Shown piece by piece: positions 1-8,925 of a stretch of 64,000 nt of DNA (position 1 is its first letter; each line of letters opens with the position of its first letter). The stretch lies in NCBI RefSeq assembly GCF_002243515.1, contig NZ_CP022657.1:2967001-3031000 (forward strand), written 5' to 3'. The position numbers were made by a program, and so were the translations under genes. Origin of the DNA: Tumebacillus algifaecis. GTDB taxonomy: Bacteria > Bacillota > Bacilli > Tumebacillales > Tumebacillaceae. The notes below the pieces were generated by a model, which was not told the DNA's origin, searched no databases, and saw nothing but the letters and a program-made list of their open reading frames with translations.

Positions 1-536
1 GGGCGATCATTGTTCGCTTCGCACAGCCGTTCTGCCTCCTCACGGCCAAACGCCTCCGCCCAGACCTGTACCATCCACTCCGGATGCGAGTGTAAAAGCG
101 CGGTATGACGCGTCCAATTTTTCTCCTTTGCTGGGAGCTTGAGCGCCTCTTTGTTGCGCAAGGTGCCACGTAGCACCCCATTTACAAATCCGCTCGCTTT
201 GCGACCACGGCGCTTGGCGATCTCCACCGCTTCGTTGATCGCAGCAAACGAAGGAATCCGCTCTAGATAAAACAGTTGATACACAGTCAGGCGCAACAGG
301 TTGCGCACCCAAGGCTCCAACTTATGCAACGGCGTTTTGAGCGCAGGGGTCAAATAGTAGTCGAGCGTGTTCAGCCGCCCGACCGTTCCGTACACAATCT
401 CTGTGGTAAGCCCCACATCGCGCGCGCTGAGCCTCGATCTGCGCAAGGCGGTGGTCAGCGCCAAATTGCTGTAGGCGCCTCTCTCCTCAATGGCGAGCAA
501 TACGTCCAAAGCGATGTCTCTTGCAGTTTGAACCAA
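1..536 (-). CDS. rsmB: 16S rRNA (cytosine967-C5)-methyltransferase RsmB, N-terminal part
   Basis: This is the N-terminal 178 residues of RsmB; the catalytic SAM-dependent half lies left of the window. The visible part is the NusB-like RNA-binding domain, read as LVQTARDIALDVLLAIEE followed by the family stretch FAAINEAVEIAK and the GFVNGVLR segment. The enzyme methylates C967 of 16S rRNA in the cytosol. I chose the TTG start at 536 because a GAGAGGAG ribosome binding site sits just upstream inside the end of fmt, whose stop is 5 bases away. The fmt-rsmB order and tight spacing match other Bacillales. Identification is firm, but only the first domain can be judged. Confidence 0.93.
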   Translation of the reverse strand, partial: MVQTARDIALDVLLAIEERGAYSNLALTTALRRSRLSARDVGLTTEIVYGTVGRLNTLDYYLTPALKTPLHKLEPWVRNLLRLTVYQLFYLERIPSFAAINEAVEIAKRRGRKASGFVNGVLRGTLRNKEALKLPAKEKNWTRHTALLHSHPEWMVQVWAEAFGREEAERLCEANNDR

Positions 537-541
537 TGCGT

Positions 542-1489
542 TTACTCCTCTCGTTCTCCGAACTTGCTGCCTGGGGCGGGCTTCACACCGCGCAGATACT
601 CGGTGACGAGCATGCGACGCTTGCCCGCAGGTTGAATTTCAAGGAGCGCCAACGTTCCCTTCCCACACTGTACGACGATACTGTCATCTGTCGTCTTCAG
701 CACAGTGCCCGGTTCCACTGTCGGCACGCTTTCTTCCTCATAAATCCTAGCTTGCCATATCTTCATCACTTTATGAGAAAAGGTCGTGAATGCGACCGGC
801 CAGGCGTTCAGCCCACGCACTTGGTTATACAAAACACGGGCATCGCGGCTCCAGTCGATGCGCTCATCGTCGCGGGAAAGGTTCGGCGAGTACGTCACCA
901 AGCTCTCATCCTGCGGCGTCTCAGTGTGTGTGCCGTTTGCGATCGACGGCAGAGTTTCGATCAAAAGCTTCGAACCGGCTGCCGACAGTTTATCATGCAA
1001 CGAGGAGACGGTGTCTTCCTCCTCGATCGGCACAACGACTTGCGAAATCATATCGCCCGCATCGAGCGCTTGCACCATCCGCATGATCGTGACGCCAGAG
1101 TTAGCATCGCCTTCGAGGATCGAGCGATGAATCGGCGCACCGCCCCGCCAACGCGGCAGAAGCGAAGCATGGACGTTGATGCAGCCTAAGCGCGGCATGT
1201 CCAAAAGACGCTTGGGCAGAATCTGCCCATAGGCAGCAGTGACCAGCAGGTCAGCCTGAAAAGCTTCCAATTCTTGCAACGCCTCGTCCACCCGCACCTT
1301 TTCCGGCTGGAGCACAGGCAGATTGTGACGCAGGGCGGCCACTTTGACCGGCGGTGGCGTCAAATCTCCTTTGCGGCCTTTCGGACGGTCGGGCTGTGTG
1401 ACGACCGCAACGACCTCATAACCGTTTTCAATCAATGCATCCAAACATGGTACAGCAAAATCGGGAGTTCCCATAAACAAAATTCGCAT
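542..1489 (-). CDS. fmt: Methionyl-tRNA formyltransferase
   Basis: Fmt formylates the methionine on initiator tRNA, using 10-formyltetrahydrofolate. The 315-residue protein starts MRILFMGTPDFAVP and carries the formyltransferase core with the catalytic region INVHASLLPRWRGGAPI (Asn-His-Ser pattern), followed by GVTIM and the C-terminal OB-like tRNA-binding domain. The length is normal for the family. A GTG three codons upstream (1498) is possible, but AGGTGA stands 6 bases before the ATG at 1489, which favours the ATG. It lies between def and rsmB in the usual order, so formylation and deformylation genes are co-transcribed. Confidence 0.96.
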   Translation of the reverse strand: MRILFMGTPDFAVPCLDALIENGYEVVAVVTQPDRPKGRKGDLTPPPVKVAALRHNLPVLQPEKVRVDEALQELEAFQADLLVTAAYGQILPKRLLDMPRLGCINVHASLLPRWRGGAPIHRSILEGDANSGVTIMRMVQALDAGDMISQVVVPIEEEDTVSSLHDKLSAAGSKLLIETLPSIANGTHTETPQDESLVTYSPNLSRDDERIDWSRDARVLYNQVRGLNAWPVAFTTFSHKVMKIWQARIYEEESVPTVEPGTVLKTTDDSIVVQCGKGTLALLEIQPAGKRRMLVTEYLRGVKPAPGSKFGEREE

Positions 1490-1506
1490 GTATGTCACCT
1501 GCCTAT

Positions 1507-1992
1507 TTATCGTTTTTTCCCGTAGGTCTTGTTCGGTCCGCCGACCGGAAGCACGCGGTCAGTGAACAAGATCCCATCAAGGTGATCAATCTCATGTAGC
1601 AAACAGCGGGCAAGCAGTCCTTCACCCGCAACGGTAATCTCTTGCCCTTCGCGGTTCCATCCTTTGATGATGACGTGATTGGCACGCATCACATCGCCCG
1701 ATTTACCTGGCATGGACAAGCAGCCTTCAGGCCCGAATTGCTCGCCTTCTGCCGAGACGACTTCCGGGTTGACCAGTTCGATCAAACCGCTCCCATCCCC
1801 GACATCGACGACGATGCAGCGTTTTAAGATCCCGATCTGCGGCGCAGCAAGGCCGATGCCGTTTCCGGCATCGTACATCGTCTCGGCGAGATCGGTCAGC
1901 AATTTTTGTATATGAGAATTCACTTCCGGCACCGGCTTGGCCACTTGGCGCAAAGCCGGATCCCCTTCTTGGCGGATCATTTTGATAGCCAT
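1507..1992 (-). CDS. def: Peptide deformylase
   Basis: Deformylase removes the N-formyl group from nascent proteins with a metal ion in the active site. All three family motifs are present: GIGLAAPQIG, EGCLS (metal-ligand Cys) and HEIDHLDG (HExxH, two His ligands and catalytic Glu). The protein is 161 residues, a normal length. The open frame extends upstream to 2061, but the ATG at 1992 is chosen because GAGGAGGT lies 10 bases before it and the protein then begins MAIKMIRQEGDPAL, as family members do. It sits downstream of priA and 17 bases before fmt. Confidence 0.96.
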   Translation of the reverse strand: MAIKMIRQEGDPALRQVAKPVPEVNSHIQKLLTDLAETMYDAGNGIGLAAPQIGILKRCIVVDVGDGSGLIELVNPEVVSAEGEQFGPEGCLSMPGKSGDVMRANHVIIKGWNREGQEITVAGEGLLARCLLHEIDHLDGILFTDRVLPVGGPNKTYGKKR

Positions 1993-2090
1993 CTGAATTT
2001 CTACCTCCTCACAACACTTGCAACAAACGAAAAAGTACCATCTTTCATCATACCAAACCATACCCCGTTCCGAAAGGGAAGATTTCCCGC

Positions 2091-4538
2091 TTACAGGATC
2101 ATTTGCGCGTTGACATCGATCGACAGGTAGCCACCCGCTTTTTGTGCTTCCTGCGCCGCTTCCAGATACACGGTGCGAATCGAAGCACCGACCTGTTTGA
2201 AGCGCACATACTTGACCACAACATTGAAGCGGAATTTCCCTTGCAACCGGGATAGTGGCGCCGGAGAAGTGCCGAGGATGATCACGTCGTCTCGCCCCTG
2301 AAACAGGATGCGCAGCCGATCTTCCACCGTGCGTGCGATGCGCAGCGCCTCAGTTTCGTTCACATTGACCGATGTGAACGCAGTCAATTCGCGAAACGGC
2401 GGGTTGTGCACAGCGTGGCGCACGCGAATTTCATGTTGAAAAAAGTTTTCATATTCTTGCTTTTTCGCAAATTGAACAGCGTAATGCTGTGGATTATAGG
2501 ATTGAATGACCACTTCGCCCGGCAATTGATGACGTCCCGCGCGCCCCGCCACCTGTGTGAGCAGTTGGAACGTGCGTTCCGCCGCCCGAAAATCGGGCAC
2601 GAACAGCGACGTATCGGCAGAGATGACACCTACCAGCGTGACGTTGGGAAAATCGAGCCCTTTGGCGATCATCTGCGTGCCGAGCAAGATCTGTGCTTCT
2701 TGATTTCGAAAACGCTGCAAGAGCACTGCGTGCGACCCTTTGCCCGATGTGGTGTCCACGTCCATGCGGATCACGTTCGCTTCCGGGAAGACGCGATTCA
2801 GTTCCTCTTCGACCCGCTGTGTGCCTGTTCCGAAATGACGCACATGGTCACCTTGGCAATCCGGGCAGATGTTTGGCATCCTTTCGGCATACCCGCAGTA
2901 ATGGCAGCGCAGTTGTTCCAACCCGCGCGCCTTATGAAAGGTGAGCGGGATTTCGCATTCCGGGCAACGGGCGACATATCCGCAAGAGCGGCATAAAACG
3001 AAGGTCGCAAAACCGCGCCTGTTTAAAAAAAGAATGATCTGCTCTCCTGTTTCCAATCGCTTCTCCATTTCTTTTTGCAAAACGGTGGAAAACATCGAGC
3101 GATTGCCTTCCTGAAGCTCATTGCGCATGTCGATCACTTTGACTTTGGGCAGGCGCTGCCCCATGACGCGCTCCGACATCTCGATGCGCCTGATCTGACC
3201 TTGATGTGCCCACCAGCGAGTCTCAAGCGCAGGCGTGGCCGAACCGAGCACGACGGTGGCACCATGTTGACGGGCCCGGTACATCGCCACTTCTCGGGCG
3301 AGGTACTTCGGATGGTCGTCCTGTTTATAGGACACTTCATGCTCTTCGTCGACGATCATCAGACCAATCGAATGAAACGGTGCAAAAATGGCGGAACGGG
3401 CCCCGACCACGATGGTCACATCGCCTTGACGAATTCGCCGCCACTCATCAAATTTTTCGCCAGCCGACAAGCGCGAGTGCATCACCGCCACATCGTCGCC
3501 AAACCGCTTTTTGAAACGTTCGACCATTTGCGGTGTCAGCGAGATTTCCGGCACAAGCATGATCGCTTGCCTTCCCTGTGCGACACAGGAGGCGATCGCC
3601 TGCAGGTAAACTTCCGTTTTGCCCGAACCTGTGACACCTTGCAGCAAAAAAGTTTCCGGTTTTCGGCTGTCCACCGCTGCTGCGATCTGGTCATACGCGG
3701 CTCGCTGTAGTTCGGTAAGTGGCAATGGCTGTTCCTTTTGTCCATGGACGATGCCATACGGGTCGCGGAGCACTTCCTGCTCTTCTTTTTGGATGTAACC
3801 CTTTTCCAACAGCGGTTTCAACGTGGAAGAGGATGCGCTCAGTTCGCTCAGCACGTCTTTCATCGGCACAGCATCATCTCGATCGAACAAAAAGGCCAGC
3901 ACCTCTTTTTGCTTTTTGGCGCGGCCCAACGCTTCGAGTGCCGCCGGAAAGCGGGTCGCGTCAAGCGTGCACCGTAGACAGGTGATCGTTTTGACTTGTG
4001 CCCCTTGCTTGATACGGTATGATTCGATCAAGATGCCCGCTGCGACCCACGCGCGTAGGATCGGTCGCCATTCGGGGCGCTCTGCGATCAACTGCTCCTT
4101 CGTTTTGTTCGGCGACTCATAAAGCGCTTGCAACAGATCAGCTTCCAACGATCCAGGCTGCACGAAGGGCAGCTCGTCTGCCAGACGCAGCGTCGTACTC
4201 GCTTTGGCTCGCATCCCACTTGGCAACAGCGCTTGGACTGCTGCAGCTGTCGTGCAGAGATAGCGTTCGGAAAGCCAACCTGCCAACTGCACCAAATCGG
4301 GCGTCAGCGGCGGTTCGTCGTCGAGCACCTCCAGAATCGGCTTGGTCTTGGTCACTTCGGCTGCCATCGAAAAGCCGACGATGTAGCCTTCCAGTCTGCG
4401 CGGACCAAATGGCACCAACACGCGGGTGCCAATCTCGACCTGTTGCTGCCAGTGGTCTGGCACCTCATAATGAAACGGGCGGTCCACCTGCGATGATTTT
4501 AACTCGACAATCACTTCCGCAAAGCGTTTGGAACTCAT
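2091..4538 (-). CDS. priA: Primosomal protein N' (replication restart helicase PriA)
   Basis: PriA is a 3'-to-5' DNA helicase that recognises stalled forks and reloads the replicative helicase. The 815-residue protein has an N-terminal DNA-binding region, a helicase core with Walker A GVTGSGKTEVYLQA and the DEEH Walker B box, and a zinc-binding insert of paired cysteines (CRSCGY, CPEC, CHYCGY, CPDC) that binds two Zn ions. The C-terminal helicase motif QVAGRAGR is intact. Its start overlaps the coaBC stop by 4 bases (ATGA), so the two are translationally coupled. Nothing is missing from the family pattern. Confidence 0.97.
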   Translation of the reverse strand: MSSKRFAEVIVELKSSQVDRPFHYEVPDHWQQQVEIGTRVLVPFGPRRLEGYIVGFSMAAEVTKTKPILEVLDDEPPLTPDLVQLAGWLSERYLCTTAAAVQALLPSGMRAKASTTLRLADELPFVQPGSLEADLLQALYESPNKTKEQLIAERPEWRPILRAWVAAGILIESYRIKQGAQVKTITCLRCTLDATRFPAALEALGRAKKQKEVLAFLFDRDDAVPMKDVLSELSASSSTLKPLLEKGYIQKEEQEVLRDPYGIVHGQKEQPLPLTELQRAAYDQIAAAVDSRKPETFLLQGVTGSGKTEVYLQAIASCVAQGRQAIMLVPEISLTPQMVERFKKRFGDDVAVMHSRLSAGEKFDEWRRIRQGDVTIVVGARSAIFAPFHSIGLMIVDEEHEVSYKQDDHPKYLAREVAMYRARQHGATVVLGSATPALETRWWAHQGQIRRIEMSERVMGQRLPKVKVIDMRNELQEGNRSMFSTVLQKEMEKRLETGEQIILFLNRRGFATFVLCRSCGYVARCPECEIPLTFHKARGLEQLRCHYCGYAERMPNICPDCQGDHVRHFGTGTQRVEEELNRVFPEANVIRMDVDTTSGKGSHAVLLQRFRNQEAQILLGTQMIAKGLDFPNVTLVGVISADTSLFVPDFRAAERTFQLLTQVAGRAGRHQLPGEVVIQSYNPQHYAVQFAKKQEYENFFQHEIRVRHAVHNPPFRELTAFTSVNVNETEALRIARTVEDRLRILFQGRDDVIILGTSPAPLSRLQGKFRFNVVVKYVRFKQVGASIRTVYLEAAQEAQKAGGYLSIDVNAQMIL

Positions 4539-5752
4539 GAAACGGGGCCTCGTTCTCTCAATTCGAGCACACGATTGAGGATTTGATCGGCAACATCGCG
4601 CTTTTGAAGCAGAGGAAGCGGCGTATCACCTGCACGGTCCACCAGTGTGACGATGTTGGTGTCCGTGCCGAATCCAGCCCCTGGCTGCGATACATCGTTG
4701 GCCACAAAAAGGTCTGCCTGTTTCCGTTCCAATTTGCCGCGCGCATTCTCCAACACGTTTTCGGTCTCCGCAGCAAAGCCGACCAGCACTTGATCGGCCC
4801 GCTTTCTTTTGCCAACTTCGAGCAGGATGTCCGGATTGCGCTCAAACTCTATCACCAGCGGGCCATCCTTTTTCTTCAACTTTTGCTCATGGCGCAACTT
4901 GGGGCGGTAATCGGCAACTGCCGCCGCACCGATGATCACGTCCTGCACGTCCACATGCGCCATCACCGCGTCATGCATCTCTTGACCTGTCTGGACGCTG
5001 ATGGTAGTGATGCCTGCTGGCGGGCGCAGTTCAGACGGTCCGGTGACCAAGGTGACCAGCGCTCCTCTTTGCACAGCCGCTTCTGCGATGGCGTACCCCA
5101 TCTTGCCTGTCGAGCGATTGGTGACGAAGCGCACCGGGTCGATCGGTTCCGCGTTGCGTCCTGCCGTGATCAAAATTCGAAGACCGGACATATCTTGTCG
5201 CGGCTCTCGTTTTGTAAAAAAATCTCCGATCCAGGCTGCAATCTCCTCCGGCTCCATCAAGCGGCCTTTTCCGGTCCACCCGCAAGCCAGATACCCTTCG
5301 TTCGGCTCGGCGAACAGATACCCCTTTTCCTGCAAATACTGGATGTTGTCTTGCACGATTGGGTTGTGATACATGTTTACGTTCATCGCCAAGGCGAACA
5401 AAACGGGTGCGGTTGATGCCATGATCGTCGTGGTCAGCATATCATCTGCTATGCCGCTTGCCACTTTCCCGATCACGTTCGCGGTGGTCGGTGCTACGAC
5501 GATCAGATCTGCTTTGTCAGCAAGGGCGATATGTGCCAGTTCGGATGGATCGGGCTCCGTAAAGGTATCCAGATACACTGGCTTTTTGGTCAGGCTTTGA
5601 AAGGTGAGCGGGGTGATGAACTTTTGTGCCGATTCGGTCATGATGACATGCACGTCCGCTCCAGCTTTGGTCAAGGCGCTGGCCAGTGATGCTGCCTTAA
5701 AAGCAGCGATCCCGCCGGCCACGCCGAGCACGATCGTTTTCCCCTTGAGCAT
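4535..5752 (-). CDS. coaBC: Bifunctional phosphopantothenoylcysteine decarboxylase / phosphopantothenate-cysteine ligase
   Basis: This enzyme carries out two steps of coenzyme A synthesis. The N-terminal flavodoxin-like CoaC half shows LGVAGGIAAFKA, the SELAHIAL segment with the active-site His, and the LACGWTGKGR substrate lid with its Cys. The C-terminal CoaB half follows from about residue 190. The CoaB nucleotide loop reads ITAGRNAEPIDPVRF, where most bacteria have a Gly-Gly-Thr-Arg or Gly-Gly-Thr-Lys sequence before Glu; the rest (TNRSTGKMGYA) is normal. The length of 405 residues is typical. A predicted terminator lies between it and upstream rpoZ. Confidence 0.95.
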   Translation of the reverse strand: MLKGKTIVLGVAGGIAAFKAASLASALTKAGADVHVIMTESAQKFITPLTFQSLTKKPVYLDTFTEPDPSELAHIALADKADLIVVAPTTANVIGKVASGIADDMLTTTIMASTAPVLFALAMNVNMYHNPIVQDNIQYLQEKGYLFAEPNEGYLACGWTGKGRLMEPEEIAAWIGDFFTKREPRQDMSGLRILITAGRNAEPIDPVRFVTNRSTGKMGYAIAEAAVQRGALVTLVTGPSELRPPAGITTISVQTGQEMHDAVMAHVDVQDVIIGAAAVADYRPKLRHEQKLKKKDGPLVIEFERNPDILLEVGKRKRADQVLVGFAAETENVLENARGKLERKQADLFVANDVSQPGAGFGTDTNIVTLVDRAGDTPLPLLQKRDVADQILNRVLELRERGPVS

Positions 5753-5792
5753 AGTGACCTTCTCCTCTTCTGTCTTCTGACAATCTCTCTTT

Positions 5793-5829
5793 TTACAAAA
5801 AGAAACAACCCGCGATGAGGTTGTTTCTT
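5793..5829 (-). terminator. Hairpin with T-tract between rpoZ and coaBC
   Basis: On the minus strand, an 11-bp stem (AAGAAACAACC against GGTTGTTTCTT, loop of 8) is followed by TTTTTG. It lies just after the rpoZ stop and before coaBC, inside an otherwise continuous operon. It may act as a partial terminator that lowers expression of coaBC-priA-def-fmt-rsmB, or coaBC may have its own promoter. Confidence 0.7.
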
Positions 5830-5836
5830 GTCGTGT

Positions 5837-6043
5837 TTACTTAATGCCGTCTTTTGTGCGCACAAAACGCACCTTTTCTTCCGAAATTTCGTTCAGTGCA
5901 ACTGTGACATTCTTGTTCGTTTGAATGTGAACCATCTTTTCTGCACCGTCTTGAATGCGGCGGGCGCGCTTCGATGCGGCCACGACCAGCGAGTATTTGC
6001 TGTCTGCCAGATGCATCAATTTATCAATGGAAGGATAAATCAT
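5837..6043 (-). CDS. rpoZ: DNA-directed RNA polymerase subunit omega
   Basis: Omega is the small subunit that helps assemble and stabilise RNA polymerase around beta'. The 68-residue product begins MIYPSIDKLMHLADSKYSLV, then has ASKRARRI, the conserved omega motif. The frame stays open far upstream, but the ATG at 6043 is chosen because AAAGGGGGGCAAG precedes it and the family start is MIYPSID/MLYPSID. The start is one base after the gmk stop, with its RBS inside the gmk tail, so it is coupled to gmk translation. That matters because gmk carries an apparent frameshift. Confidence 0.95.
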   Translation of the reverse strand: MIYPSIDKLMHLADSKYSLVVAASKRARRIQDGAEKMVHIQTNKNVTVALNEISEEKVRFVRTKDGIK

Positions 6044-6044
6044 T

Positions 6045-6664
6045 TTACTTGCCCCCCTTTTGAACCAATCGATTATAGTATTCCAAATTGCGGGAAACGC
6101 TACACAGTTCGGACGTGATGATACTGCGTACCTTCTCGCAAGCGTTATCCACGACGTCATTGACAACCACATAGTCATATTCAGAAATGTATTTCATCTC
6201 ATCGGTAGCTGCACCAAAGCGGCGGTTGAACGATTCTTCCGTTTCCGAACCACGCCCGATGATACGGCTTTTCAGCTCATCAAGGCTTGGGGAATCAGGA
6301 AGATGAAGACGCCGTTTGGAAATTTCTCTTTTACTTGCAGCGCACCTTGGATATCGATTTCAAGCAACACATTTTCACCCGCGTTCAACGTCTCCTCGAC
6401 ATATTTGCGCGGTGTGCCGTAATAATTTCCATATACTTCGGCCCATTCCAGAAGTTCGTCATGTTTGACCATGTCCTGAAACTGCTCGACGCTTTTGAAA
6501 AAATAGTTGATGCCTTCCATTTCACCTTCGCGCGGCTGACGCGTCGTACAGGAAACGGAATAGTGTGTCGTGTTCATGCTCGGAAGCAGTGCCTTACAGA
6601 CCGTCCCTTTTCCTGCTCCGGACGGACCTGACAAGACGATGAGCAACCCTTTCTGTACCATCAT
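6045..6664 (-). CDS. gmk: Guanylate kinase with an apparent one-base deletion
   Basis: Gmk phosphorylates GMP to GDP and is essential in most bacteria. Reading from 6664 gives the P-loop [11 protein letters not shown], the GMP-binding [11 protein letters not shown] and [10 protein letters not shown]. At 6289-6292 the plus strand has four G where five are needed; as written, translation runs off after [11 protein letters not shown] and stops at 6272. Adding one base restores [21 protein letters not shown] and a normal C-terminus ending at the TAA at 6045-6047. The restored length of about 206 residues is typical. Because both halves are perfectly conserved and the gene is essential, a homopolymer sequencing error is the likeliest cause. 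Confidence 0.9.
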
Positions 6665-6689
6665 TCTACCCCTTCCGGACGTTGTGGTT

Positions 6690-6956
6690 TTACTCTTCGT
6701 CGTCTTGGCTGTTATCTTTTGCTACCAGACGGTGTGCCACTGTCTCCGGCTGTACAGCCGACAAAATGATATGATCGCTGTCGGTGATGATGACGGCACG
6801 GGTTCTGCGTCCATATGTCGCGTCGATCAGCATGCCACGATCGCGCGCCTCTTGAATGATCCGCTTGATCGGCGCGGACTCAGGAGAGACGATCGAAACG
6901 ATGCGATTGGCGGAAACGATATTCCCAAACCCGATATTGATCAGTTTAATACTCAC
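6690..6956 (-). CDS. remA: Extracellular matrix regulator RemA
   Basis: RemA (formerly DUF370) is a small DNA-binding protein that in B. subtilis activates matrix and osmoprotection operons by forming ring-like assemblies on DNA. The 88-residue product has the family opening [12 protein letters not shown] and the core [20 protein letters not shown]. Then comes [20 protein letters not shown], holding the Arg-rich DNA-binding segment. The last residues (NSQDDEE) are an acidic tail. It lies between yicC and gmk, exactly as in Bacillus. Identification rests on near-full-length resemblance to the family. Confidence 0.95.
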   Translation of the reverse strand: MSIKLINIGFGNIVSANRIVSIVSPESAPIKRIIQEARDRGMLIDATYGRRTRAVIITDSDHIILSAVQPETVAHRLVAKDNSQDDEE

Positions 6957-7035
6957 GACCCATTCCTCCTAATTTCGCAACCTCTCTGCCTGCATTGTTG
7001 CCAGGAAGGTATCTTCTGATACCAAAGAAAGGCTG

Positions 7036-7920
7036 TTATTCTACGTTTTGAATTTGTTCACGGACCTGTTCCAACAGGGCTTTCATCTCTACCACATGCT
7101 GAGCGATCTGCAGATCGTTCGCTTTGGAACCGATCGTGTTCACTTCACGGTTCATCTCTTGCACCAAAAAATCGAGCTTGCGGCCGATCGGTTCAGCCCC
7201 TTGGATCATCTCTCGGAACTGAGCGCAGTGACTATTCAGCCGCACCAGCTCTTCCACGATGCTGGCACGGTCGGCCAACACGGCCACCTCGGTCAAAAGA
7301 CGAGCTTCATCTAACGTGAACGCCTGTCCGTCGAGCGCTTCCCGCAGACGTTTCTCCAAACGCTCCCGATAGTCGCTCACCACAAGCGGTGAACGGACAG
7401 AGACGGCGCCTACAAGTTCACGTAGTCGCGCAATGCGCGCCACGAGATCTTGAGCCAGACGAGCTCCTTCCGCTTGGCGCATCGAAACAAGGTCGTCCGC
7501 CGCCACAGCAGTCAACTGCATAAGCAGGTGGCCAAGTTGTTCGGGATCGCTCTCTTCCTGTCTGACCGTCACCACATCCGGCTGGCGCAATAAGTCGGCA
7601 AGCGACAAGCGCTCCGCCATCCCAAGCCGTTCGGCCAACGAGTCGGCAACCGCTTTGAAATGAACCGCCAATTCCTCATCAAAAGTGACGGTGCTACCTC
7701 GGCGCTCCGTCATTTCAATGGTTATGTAACAGTCCAACCTGCCTCGCGATACGCGCTCCAAGATGACCTTTTTGATCCCATCTTCAAACATCAGGTAGTC
7801 GCGCGGCATGCGAACCATAACTTCCGCATAGCGATGATTGACCGCTTTGATCTCGACGAGGACGCGGTACCCGTAGTCTGTCGCTTCGGCTCGTCCATAC
7901 CCCGTCATGCTTTTGAGCAT
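7036..7920 (-). CDS. yicC: YicC/YloC-family endoribonuclease
   Basis: YicC-family proteins are endoribonucleases; the E. coli member helps degrade the small RNA RyhB and the B. subtilis YloC has RNase activity. The 294-residue product begins MLKSMTGYGRAEA, the invariant YicC N-terminus, and ends with the conserved FLVQEMNREVNTIGSKAND region of the C-terminal DUF1732 domain. I chose the ATG at 7920 rather than 7968 because the family starts with this methionine and AAGGGA precedes it. It opens the gene run yicC-remA-gmk-rpoZ. Confidence 0.94.
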   Translation of the reverse strand: MLKSMTGYGRAEATDYGYRVLVEIKAVNHRYAEVMVRMPRDYLMFEDGIKKVILERVSRGRLDCYITIEMTERRGSTVTFDEELAVHFKAVADSLAERLGMAERLSLADLLRQPDVVTVRQEESDPEQLGHLLMQLTAVAADDLVSMRQAEGARLAQDLVARIARLRELVGAVSVRSPLVVSDYRERLEKRLREALDGQAFTLDEARLLTEVAVLADRASIVEELVRLNSHCAQFREMIQGAEPIGRKLDFLVQEMNREVNTIGSKANDLQIAQHVVEMKALLEQVREQIQNVE

Positions 7921-8035
7921 CGAGATTCCCTTCTTTCGCCACGATCCTACTTTGGAAATATGTATCAAAACAGGTTTTCGTTGAATTTCGGGCGTTTCCT
8001 GCTCATATTACGCAATTTCTTGGCAAGATGCAAGC

Positions 8036-8082
8036 AAAAAGGATCACCCGCCATGAAAAAAGTGCTTGTGGCAAAGTGATCC
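8036..8082 (-). terminator. Likely terminator after dapF
   Basis: Minus-strand GGATCAC pairs with GTGATCC across a 28-base loop, followed by TTTTTGC. The stem is short (7 bp) and the loop long, so it is a modest terminator. It separates the ATPase-dapF unit from yicC. Confidence 0.5.
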
Positions 8083-8091
8083 CTTCTTTTA

Positions 8092-8919
8092 TTAGAAGTC
8101 GCCTTCAAAAACGATGACCGAAGGACCGGTCATATAGACGCGGTTGTCCGCTTCCCGCCACTCGATGCGCAGGTCGCCCCCTTTAAGATGTACGGTCGTC
8201 TCTCGAGAGGTCTTGCCTGTCAAAACGCCTGCCACCACCACCGCACAAGCTCCTGAGCCACAAGCCAACGTTTCACCGCAGCCGCGCTCCCAAACGTGCA
8301 TCGTCACATCATCATCAGCGTTCACTTGGACAAATTCCACGTTGGTTTTCCGCGGAAAAAACGGGTGTGTTTCGATCTGTGGGCCAGTTTGGTGCAGGTT
8401 GACCGTAGCCAAGTCTGACAGAAAAATCACAGCATGCGGGTTGCCCATCGAGACGGCCGTAACTGGAAACTCCCCGTCGGCGACGGTGACCTGATGGTTG
8501 ACAACTCGCTCCGAGGCTGCTGTCGTCGGGATTTTTTCAGCGGTCAAGATCGGCTCGCCCATATCCACCGTCACTTGCGTCACCTGGCCAGCTTCGGTGA
8601 ACAATTGCAGTCGTTGGATGCCGATGCGAGTTTCGAGCAGGACTTCCGGTCGGTCGGTCAGCCCTTTATCGTACACGTATTTTGCCACACAGCGAACCGC
8701 GTTGCCGCATTGTTCAGCCTCAGTTCCGTCCGCATTGAAAATACGCATTGCAAAATCGGCTTGTTCATGCGGCAAGACCAACACCAGCCCATCCGCTCCG
8801 ATGCCAAAATGGCGGTCACAAACCTGTTGTGCAAGTTCTGAAATCCCTTCTGGAACGGAAGAAAACTCGGCAACGACTACAAAGTCATTGCCGAGACCAT
8901 GCATTTTGGTAAATTTCAT
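8092..8919 (-). CDS. dapF: Diaminopimelate epimerase
   Basis: DapF converts LL- to meso-diaminopimelate for lysine and peptidoglycan. Both catalytic cysteines are present: one in EQCGNAVRC and the other in ETLACGSGAC. The N-terminal FTKMHGLGNDFVV and the substrate-binding FNADGTEAEQ are as in the family. At 275 residues the length is normal. GGAGGAAATAAAGACTT stands before the ATG, overlapping the end of the upstream Ca2+ pump gene, whose stop is 6 bases away. The two are therefore co-transcribed, an unusual partner for dapF. Confidence 0.96.
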   Translation of the reverse strand: MKFTKMHGLGNDFVVVAEFSSVPEGISELAQQVCDRHFGIGADGLVLVLPHEQADFAMRIFNADGTEAEQCGNAVRCVAKYVYDKGLTDRPEVLLETRIGIQRLQLFTEAGQVTQVTVDMGEPILTAEKIPTTAASERVVNHQVTVADGEFPVTAVSMGNPHAVIFLSDLATVNLHQTGPQIETHPFFPRKTNVEFVQVNADDDVTMHVWERGCGETLACGSGACAVVVAGVLTGKTSRETTVHLKGGDLRIEWREADNRVYMTGPSVIVFEGDF

Positions 8920-8925
8920 AAGTCT

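Noticed and set aside
3075-3710. 211-codon open frame on the plus strand inside priA
   Set aside because: Antisense to a perfectly conserved helicase; no RBS and no protein-like composition. The same holds for long antisense frames inside coaBC (4583-5416), the subtilase (26577-27809) and the capsid gene (60588-61709).
6045-6664. Programmed frameshifting as the explanation for gmk
   Set aside because: Such a highly used housekeeping enzyme is not known to be recoded, and no slippery heptamer or stimulatory structure stands at the site. A sequencing error fits better.
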